Position numbers and translations under genes: made by a program. Positions 36,230 to 41,670 of a stretch of DNA of 41,670 nucleotides are shown piece by piece. Each line of letters opens with the position of its first letter. Positions within the stretch are counted from its first letter, which is position 1. Under the pieces are notes generated by a model, which saw nothing but the letters and a program-made list of their open reading frames with translations, did no database searches and was not told where the DNA came from. The stretch comes from an uncultured Ignavibacteria bacterium (lineage in GTDB: Bacteria; Bacteroidota; Ignavibacteria; Kapaibacteriales; UBA2268): contig CAIOZA010000083.1 in the NCBI GenBank assembly GCA_903862655.1, positions 1 through 41,670 of the forward strand. Reading direction: 5' to 3'.

Positions 36230-36556
36230 GAAACCCTCAAAAAAATTGAAAAAATTTAATTATTAACCAAAAATTAACTTATTATATACTATATTATATT
36301 TTAAAAAACTTTTCTCGTTTTATAACTTTTCAACTAAATAAAATAACAATTCATTTCATATTAAGTTTCTACAAAAAATTATATATTATGAAATAAATGG
36401 TACAATGTGGAAAAAAAATCACACAAAAATAACAAAAGTGTCAGATTATTTTAAGAGTGTGTAAAAAAATACACACTTATAATACTTTTTGTATTTCTTT
36501 TATCAGTTTTTCCATATTTTTACAAACACAAAAGAAGCAAAATACGGAAATATTAA
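36230..36556. other. Divergent intergenic region between the large secreted protein and ruvB
   Basis: This 327-base, very AT-rich stretch carries no gene. It must hold the promoters of both neighbours. A 22-bp dyad at 36456-36477 is immediately followed by TATAAT (36478-36483), described separately. No other signal could be named. Confidence 0.65.
36456..36483 (+). promoter_or_regulatory. Dyad overlapping a TATAAT box upstream of ruvB
   Basis: AGTGTGTA (36456-36463) and TACACACT (36470-36477) are perfect 8-bp complements with a six-A spacer. TATAAT at 36478-36483 abuts the dyad, 73 bases upstream of the ruvB ATG. No TTGACA lies at the expected -35 position. The arrangement looks like an operator over a promoter, but this is inference. 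Confidence 0.4.
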
Positions 36557-37582
36557 ATGAAAGAAAATTTACGAACAAATACAAGCACTGAAAATAAGGT
36601 TATTGTCGATGATGAGTTCGATTCATCATTAAGACCAAAATCATTTAGTGAATTTACAGGTCAGATAAAGATTATTGAAAACCTAAAAGTATTTATCACT
36701 GCAGCAAAGCAAAGAGGTGAAGCTCTAGATCACGTTCTGCTTACAGGACCACCTGGATTAGGGAAAACTACTCTAAGCTTCATTATTGCTAATGAACTTG
36801 GGAAAAGTATAAAAGTTACTTCAGGACCGGTATTAGATAAACCAGGAGATTTAGCAGGTATGCTAACAAGTTTGGAGGAAGGTGATATACTTTTTATAGA
36901 TGAAATTCATAGATTGTCCGCTGTAGTAGAAGAATATCTGTACTCAGCTATGGAAGATTTTCGATTGGATATTATGATTGATTCGGGACCTTCAGCCAGA
37001 AGTATTCAACTTACAATACCAAAATTTACATTAATTGGAGCCACCACCAGAGCCGGATTGCTAACTGCACCACTTAGATCAAGATTTGGAATAATTAACA
37101 GATTGGATTATTACGAAACGGAAGAATTAATAAAAGTAATCAAAAGATCCTCCAATTTATTAAACATAGATATTTTAGCTGATGGAGCATTAGAACTAGC
37201 TTCACGCTCGAGAGGGACACCCAGGATTGCCAATAGGTTACTGAGAAGAACCAGAGATTTTGCTCAGGTTAAAGGAGACGGAAAGATCACAAAAGAGATA
37301 GCCGAAATAGCATTGGAAGCTCTTGAGGTAGATGAGTTCGGTCTTGATGATATGGACAAAAGAATTATATTGACAATTATTGAAAAGTACAATGGCGGTC
37401 CAGTAGGATTGAATACGATTGCAATTGCAGTGAGTGAAGATCCGGGAACTATTGAAGAAGTTTACGAACCTTTCCTGATTAGAGAAGGGCTTATAAACAG
37501 AACTCCAAGAGGAAGAACTGCAACTGACAGAGCATTTGTACATTTTGGTTTACCTCGCAGAAGTGAGTCATCATTATTTTGA
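36557..37582 (+). CDS. ruvB: Holliday junction branch migration ATPase RuvB
   Basis: Hexameric AAA+ motor that drives branch migration with RuvA. The 341-residue product has Walker [10 protein letters not shown] (G64 to T72), Walker [11 protein letters not shown], sensor 1 in [11 protein letters not shown], the arginine finger segment APLRSRFGI, and sensor 2 ([14 protein letters not shown]). The C-terminal winged-helix DNA-binding domain ends with [17 protein letters not shown], typical of RuvB. The gene lies alone with a cupin gene 12 bases after it; ruvA is not adjacent. Confidence 0.97.
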   Translation: MKENLRTNTSTENKVIVDDEFDSSLRPKSFSEFTGQIKIIENLKVFITAAKQRGEALDHVLLTGPPGLGKTTLSFIIANELGKSIKVTSGPVLDKPGDLAGMLTSLEEGDILFIDEIHRLSAVVEEYLYSAMEDFRLDIMIDSGPSARSIQLTIPKFTLIGATTRAGLLTAPLRSRFGIINRLDYYETEELIKVIKRSSNLLNIDILADGALELASRSRGTPRIANRLLRRTRDFAQVKGDGKITKEIAEIALEALEVDEFGLDDMDKRIILTIIEKYNGGPVGLNTIAIAVSEDPGTIEEVYEPFLIREGLINRTPRGRTATDRAFVHFGLPRRSESSLF

Positions 37583-37594
37583 AAGTTAAAAATT

Positions 37595-37909
37595 ATGAAT
37601 AAGGTAAACATATTCAGTCATCTTCCGGAATTCCCGCAAAAAGATGAATTATTAGAAAAAATTATTGATTGTGATATTACAATCGAAAGAATTGTTTCGA
37701 CAGGACAATCATCACCTGACGACTATTTTTATTGCCAGGAGACAAATGAATTTGTAATTCTTTTGAGCGGTTCTGCTACTTTAGATTTAAATGATAAAAT
37801 AATAGAACTACACCCCGGGGACTATCTTAGCATTCCAGCGTTGACTAAGCATAGAGTTTTGAAAACTGATCCTCTGGCACACACAGTTTGGTTGGCAGTA
37901 CATTATTGA
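37595..37909 (+). CDS. Cupin-domain protein
   Basis: Small single-domain cupin of 104 residues. The beta-barrel features are PDDYFYCQETNEFVILLSGSA (motif 1 region) and LHPGDYLSIPALTKHRVLKTD (motif 2 region), with the final segment TVWLAVHY. The usual HxH pair in motif 1 is replaced here by YFY-like sequence, though a glutamate (NEF) and one histidine (KHRV) remain, so the metal site is incomplete or different. Widespread relatives with the same TVWLAVHY ending are annotated only as cupins. It starts 12 bases after ruvB and overlaps the convergent cutA gene by seven bases. Confidence 0.85.
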   Translation: MNKVNIFSHLPEFPQKDELLEKIIDCDITIERIVSTGQSSPDDYFYCQETNEFVILLSGSATLDLNDKIIELHPGDYLSIPALTKHRVLKTDPLAHTVWLAVHY

Positions 37910-38223
37910 ACAGATTTATCAATCCAATCCAGATATTTATCAAATCCATTATCAATTTGCACCGAAATTACTTCCGGCAATTCATAAGGGTGAAGTGTTT
38001 TTATCATAGATTCAATGGCATCATATTTATCCTTAGATGTCTTAATAATCAACAATGATTCACTATCATTTCTTACATGACCTTCCCATAAATAAATTGA
38101 TTCTAAACCTGGAATGATGTTAACACATGCGGCTAGTCTATGCTCAACCAAAGAATTTGATATTATTTTTGATGTTTCAATATCCGGACAGGTTGTGAGA
38201 ATGACAATAGAATTTGAGTTCAT
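37903..38223 (-). CDS. cutA: Divalent-cation tolerance protein CutA
   Basis: Trimeric small cytosolic protein of 106 residues. The family pattern is clear: VILTTCPDIETSKIISNSLVEHRLAACVNIIPGLESIYLWEG, then HVRNDSESLLIIKTSKD and HPYELPEVISVQIDNG at the C-terminus. It is linked to divalent metal tolerance in E. coli, but its general role is not settled. It is divergent from ileS, with 127 bases between them, and its stop overlaps the cupin stop by seven bases. Confidence 0.95.
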   Translation of the reverse strand: MNSNSIVILTTCPDIETSKIISNSLVEHRLAACVNIIPGLESIYLWEGHVRNDSESLLIIKTSKDKYDAIESMIKTLHPYELPEVISVQIDNGFDKYLDWIDKSVQ

Positions 38224-38280
38224 AGCTCCTCCAAAATGATCTGTTTTGATCTTTTATATTTAAATAAAGTAAGTAAAATC

Positions 38281-38311
38281 TTTGTTATCTGCTTAAAAAG
38301 TAATAATTTTG
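38281..38311 (+). promoter_or_regulatory. Bacteroidota-type promoter for ileS
   Basis: TTTG at 38281-38284 and TAATTTTG at 38304-38311 match the -33 TTTG and -7 TAnnTTTG pattern with a 19-base spacing. The implied start of transcription would be near 38316, giving a 5' leader of about 35 bases to the ileS ATG at 38351. This is the only exact match of this kind that I found in the window. Confidence 0.55.
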
Positions 38312-38350
38312 CAACTTATTTATTACAAAATATAGATTTCAGATAAAAAA

Positions 38351-41300
38351 ATGTATAAGCCATTACCAGATAAATTTTCATACTCATCACTCGAACACGA
38401 TATACTGAAATTTTGGGAAGAAAGCAAAATTTTTGAGAAATCTAACGAGCTTCGTAAAGATAACGAATGGTTTAGTTTCTATGAAGGACCTCCTACTGTA
38501 AATGGAAAACCAGGTATTCATCACATGATGGCAAGAACGATAAAAGACACAATCTGCAGATACAAAACAATGAACGGTTTCTTTGTCAGGCGACAGGCCG
38601 GATGGGATACTCACGGCTTACCTGTTGAAATTGCTGTTGAAAAGGAGCTTGGATTAAAGGATAAGTCTGAAGTAGAAGCTTATGGAATTGAGAATTTTAA
38701 CCGTAAATGCAAAGAATTTGTTTATAAAAATATCGAAATGGATCTCGGCTGGAAATACCTGACAACAAGAATGGGGTATTGGCTTGATCTTGATACCGCA
38801 TATATAACCTGCACAACAAATTATGTTGAATCAGTTTGGTGGGCTTTAAAACAATATTTCGATAAAGGGCTAATCTATCGGGGATTCAAAGTTATTCCTC
38901 AATCTCCAACAATTGAAACACCTTTGTCATCACATGAATTATCGCTCGGCTACAAGGATGTAAAAGATCCTAACTGCTTTCTGAAATTGAAAATCAACGG
39001 AACAAAGTATTTCGAAATTAGTGATGCTTACTTAATGGTTTGGACAACCACTCCATGGACACTACTTGCTAATGTTGCATTAGCTGTGGGTGCTGATATC
39101 GATTATGTATTGGTAACCAATAAACGTGTAATCAAAGATGGTACGTTGGTAGAAAAATTAATTCTTGCTGAATCACGATTGAGTGTTTTAGATGGGGAAT
39201 ACGAAATACTTAAGAACTTTAAGGGCAAAGACCTTATAGGTACTTCTTATGAACAAATATTTGATTATTGCATAATAAATAAATCAGAATTTCCTGAAGC
39301 ATTGACTGTATTAGCTGGAGATTTTGTCTCTACAGAAGATGGCAGTGGTATTGTTCATCTGGCTCCAGCATTTGGTGAAGATGACTATGCTATGTCAAAA
39401 AAATATGCAATTCCATTTTTACAGCCTGTAACGCCAAATGGCCACTTTAAAAGTGATATGGGAGAGTTTGCCGGCAGAGCAATTAAGAATTTCACTTATG
39501 CTGAGCACACTGAAGAAGGAGCTGATAAAGATATAATAATTGCATTGAAGTATTCAGATAAAATATACCGTGTAACCAATGATTATCTTCATAGCTATCC
39601 TCATTGTTGGAGAACAGGTAATCCTGTTATGTACTACGCAAGGGAATCCTGGTTTATAAAATCTCCAGAATATAAGCATCGAATGATAGAACTCAATAAA
39701 ACTATAAACTGGCAACCAGAGGAGATCGGATCAGGAAGATTTGGTAATTGGCTGGAAGATGTTAAGGAATGGTCATTATCCAGAGATAGATTTTGGGGAA
39801 CACCCATTCCAATCTGGGTTGCAGAAGATGATTCCGATATGTTTGCCATTGGATCAGTTGGGGAATTAAAGCAAGGAAAATATGAAGATGAATCTGGAAA
39901 TTTGATTTCATTAGAAGAAAGTGGGCATGAAATTGATCTGCACAGACCATTTGTGGATCATATCGTATTCGAGAAAAATGGGAAAAAATATAGAAGGATT
40001 CCTGAAGTAGTAGACGTATGGTTTGATTCAGGGGCTATGCCTTTTGCGCAATTCCATTATCCATTCGAAAATCAGGAAATTTTCAAAAAGAGTTTCCCTG
40101 GTGATTTTATTGCTGAAGGAATCGACCAGACACGTGGTTGGTTCTATACATTGCACAATATTGCAGTGGCTCTTTTCGATAAACCGGCTTTCAAGAATAT
40201 TGTTGTCAATGAATTGATTCTTGATAAATTCGGTGTGAAAATGTCAAAATCAAAAGGAAACGTTATCGATCCGTTTACAGTTATGGACAAATTCGGCGCA
40301 GATGCTGTACGTTGGTATCTTTACGTTAACAACCCACCTTGGAAAGCGACTTTATTTAGCGAGGAAGATATTGCAAAAACGATCATATCAGATTTCTTCA
40401 GATCACTAACTAATATTTATGCATTTTTTGCACTATATGCTAACATTGATAATTACGATGGAACCGAAGAATTTATCCCATTGAATGAGAGAATGGAAAT
40501 TGACAGATGGATTATTTCTAGAACCAATTCTTTGATAGATGAATTCCGTAAGCAAATGGACGATTATGAATTGACTAAAGCTCACCGTGCTGTTCAAAGT
40601 TTTGTAATTTATGAGCTGTCAAATTGGTACATACGCCGCAACAGACGCAGATTCTGGAAGGGTGATAAAGACAATGAAAAAATAGCAGCATATCAGACTT
40701 TGAGAGAGGTGCTTATAGCAGTTTTTGCTTTGATGGCTCCCACTGCACCATTTTTAGCAGAGAATTTGTTCTTGAGAATTAGAACATCAAATGAACCTGA
40801 GTCGATTCACCTGATGGATTTTCCACAAGTGAATTATCAGCATATAGACAAAGAATTAGAATCTAAAATGTGGTTAGCTCAGCAGATAGTTTCATTGGCG
40901 AGATCGCTCAGGGAAAAAGCAAAAATAAGGGTAAGACAGCCATTAAGCAGAATTTTGATTCCTGTTCTCAATCCTCAGCAAAGAAGAAATATTCAGTACT
41001 TCGAAGAAATTATAAAAGAAGAATTGAACATAAAAAATATTGAATATGTTTCAGGAGAAACTGACATAGTTTCAAAGAAGGCTAAAGCTGATTTCAAAGT
41101 AATAGGGAAAAAATTCGGAAAAATTACTCAACTGGTAGCTAATGCAATAAAAGAGTTTACAAATGCTCAGATTAAAGAATTAGAGACAAAAAAACAAATA
41201 GTTATTAATATTGCAGATCTTGACATAGAGATAAACATTGAGGATGTTGAAATAGTAAGTGATAACATTGAAGGTTGGTTAGTGGCTTCAGAAGAAGGTG

Positions 41301-41590
41301 TTACTATCGCATTAGATACGAATATTGATGACGAACTTCTTAATGAAGGAATGGCAAGAGAGTTTGTTAGCAAAATTCAGAATCTTAGAAAGAGCCATGA
41401 CTATGAAGTTACAGATAGGATCAATATTAAATTTTCAGCTTCAAATGAATTTGCGAATGGAATTCTAAAATTAATTGATTATGTAACCGGAGAGACATTA
41501 GCCGACTCGGTATTGCATGAAGATAGCCTGGAAGGCGAAGATATAGAGATTGAAAATCAAATTATTAGAATTAGAATCGAAAAAGCATAG
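38351..41590 (+). CDS. ileS: Isoleucyl-tRNA synthetase (long, type 2)
   Basis: Class I aminoacyl-tRNA synthetase of 1079 residues. The HIGH-motif position reads PGIHH (G55-I56-H57-H58), the variant that I recall from Bacteroidota enzymes. The KMSKS loop is canonical (K630 to S634, in FGVKMSKSKGN). GWDTHGLPVEIAVEKELG and the editing-domain segment TTTPWTLLANVALAV are visible, and DVWFDSGAMPF and EGIDQTRGWFYTL precede KMSKS. The long C-terminal part (helical anticodon-binding domain plus about 200 extra residues) and the overall length fit the eukaryote-like type 2 branch; type 2 enzymes are often mupirocin-insensitive (family knowledge, not seen here). Confidence 0.97.
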   Translation: MYKPLPDKFSYSSLEHDILKFWEESKIFEKSNELRKDNEWFSFYEGPPTVNGKPGIHHMMARTIKDTICRYKTMNGFFVRRQAGWDTHGLPVEIAVEKELGLKDKSEVEAYGIENFNRKCKEFVYKNIEMDLGWKYLTTRMGYWLDLDTAYITCTTNYVESVWWALKQYFDKGLIYRGFKVIPQSPTIETPLSSHELSLGYKDVKDPNCFLKLKINGTKYFEISDAYLMVWTTTPWTLLANVALAVGADIDYVLVTNKRVIKDGTLVEKLILAESRLSVLDGEYEILKNFKGKDLIGTSYEQIFDYCIINKSEFPEALTVLAGDFVSTEDGSGIVHLAPAFGEDDYAMSKKYAIPFLQPVTPNGHFKSDMGEFAGRAIKNFTYAEHTEEGADKDIIIALKYSDKIYRVTNDYLHSYPHCWRTGNPVMYYARESWFIKSPEYKHRMIELNKTINWQPEEIGSGRFGNWLEDVKEWSLSRDRFWGTPIPIWVAEDDSDMFAIGSVGELKQGKYEDESGNLISLEESGHEIDLHRPFVDHIVFEKNGKKYRRIPEVVDVWFDSGAMPFAQFHYPFENQEIFKKSFPGDFIAEGIDQTRGWFYTLHNIAVALFDKPAFKNIVVNELILDKFGVKMSKSKGNVIDPFTVMDKFGADAVRWYLYVNNPPWKATLFSEEDIAKTIISDFFRSLTNIYAFFALYANIDNYDGTEEFIPLNERMEIDRWIISRTNSLIDEFRKQMDDYELTKAHRAVQSFVIYELSNWYIRRNRRRFWKGDKDNEKIAAYQTLREVLIAVFALMAPTAPFLAENLFLRIRTSNEPESIHLMDFPQVNYQHIDKELESKMWLAQQIVSLARSLREKAKIRVRQPLSRILIPVLNPQQRRNIQYFEEIIKEELNIKNIEYVSGETDIVSKKAKADFKVIGKKFGKITQLVANAIKEFTNAQIKELETKKQIVINIADLDIEINIEDVEIVSDNIEGWLVASEEGVTIALDTNIDDELLNEGMAREFVSKIQNLRKSHDYEVTDRINIKFSASNEFANGILKLIDYVTGETLADSVLHEDSLEGEDIEIENQIIRIRIEKA

Positions 41591-41670
41591 AAAATGTAAT
41601 AAAATATTTTTTTTAATTAATTAAAATTATTTATATCTTAGAAATTAAAATTCATACATTTGTTTTAACG
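41591..41670. other. Sequence after ileS to the window edge
   Basis: AT-rich tail with a 16-bp all-A/T palindrome (TTTTAATTAATTAAAA, 41611-41626) after a run of T. It could help end transcription of ileS, but with no G-C pair it is not a convincing terminator. The region beyond the window cannot be judged. Confidence 0.3.

Noticed and set aside
36424-36431. CAAAAATA as a minus-strand TAnnTTTG -7 element for the large secreted protein
   Set aside because: No matching -33 element at the right spacing, and it would give a 195-base leader; AT-rich sequence makes chance matches likely.
37595-37909. Cupin with missing HxH metal ligands as a degenerate gene
   Set aside because: Related small cupins with the same ending have this change too; the frame is intact and the protein looks normal for its subgroup.
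38513-38524. IleS HIGH motif altered to GIHH, suggesting a broken or unusual enzyme
   Set aside because: I recall the same PGIHH form in other Bacteroidota IleS proteins, and KMSKS and all other motifs are intact, so it is a lineage variant and not damage.
41607-41626. 16-bp palindrome after ileS as terminator or operator
   Set aside because: It contains only A and T in a very AT-rich stretch at the window edge; such palindromes arise easily by chance, and context beyond the window is missing.
1-41670. CRISPR arrays, insertion sequences, prophage or integrase genes
   Set aside because: No regularly spaced direct repeats, transposase-like or integrase-like reading frames were seen; the window looks like stable chromosome.

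Overview
The window is a 41.7 kb, AT-rich bacterial chromosome segment, mostly core genes with a few lineage-specific secreted and transport genes. The organism fits the Bacteroidota/Chlorobiota (FCB) group. Two large secreted proteins (23873-26359 and 30662-36229) end in Type IX secretion sorting domains. The complex I operon runs A-B-C-D-H-I-J-K-L without E, F and G. IleS is the long form with a GIHH signature. One promoter upstream of ileS matches the Bacteroidota TTTG / TAnnTTTG pattern. Shine-Dalgarno-like sequences precede many starts (16201, 9347, 29305, 12316), which is more like Chlorobi/Ignavibacteria/Kapabacteria relatives than classical Bacteroidetes; that placement is inference.

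Layout. 1-7450 (minus strand): respiratory complex I operon, nuoA to nuoL, with nuoL running off the left edge. 7451-7932: a 482-base divergent intergenic region holding three inverted repeats and a 12-T tract. 7933-11491 (plus): a DUF1573 periplasmic protein, a small membrane-anchored protein of an unnamed family, and a TonB-dependent outer-membrane receptor. A bidirectional terminator separates these from psd (minus). 12316-14760 (plus): dnaN and recF, with a terminator between them. 14837-21432 (plus): an export operon made of a TolC-like channel, a zinc-ribbon RDD membrane protein, a MacA-like adaptor, a MacB/LolD-type ATPase and two FtsX-type permeases. 21441-23779 (minus): proline dehydrogenase and an aldehyde dehydrogenase with a terminator-like hairpin between them. 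23873-26979 (minus): tmk overlapping a secreted reprolysin-like metalloprotease. 27126-30360 (plus): tilS with a very long lysine-rich N-terminal extension, hpt, tsaE. 30662-36229 (minus): a 1855-residue secreted beta-helix/adhesin-like protein. 36557-37909 (plus): ruvB and a cupin. 37903-38223 (minus): cutA. 38351-41590 (plus): ileS.

No CRISPR array, insertion sequence, phage gene, tRNA or rRNA was found. No complete new system stands out. The observations most worth checking are the DUF1573 / small anchor / TonB receptor cluster with a 15-bp inverted repeat that could couple translation of its first two genes, the lysine-rich TilS fusion, the cluster of inverted repeats before DUF1573, and the hairpin between the proline dehydrogenase and aldehyde dehydrogenase genes. 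No computation beyond reading was done; dyads and starts were located by eye.
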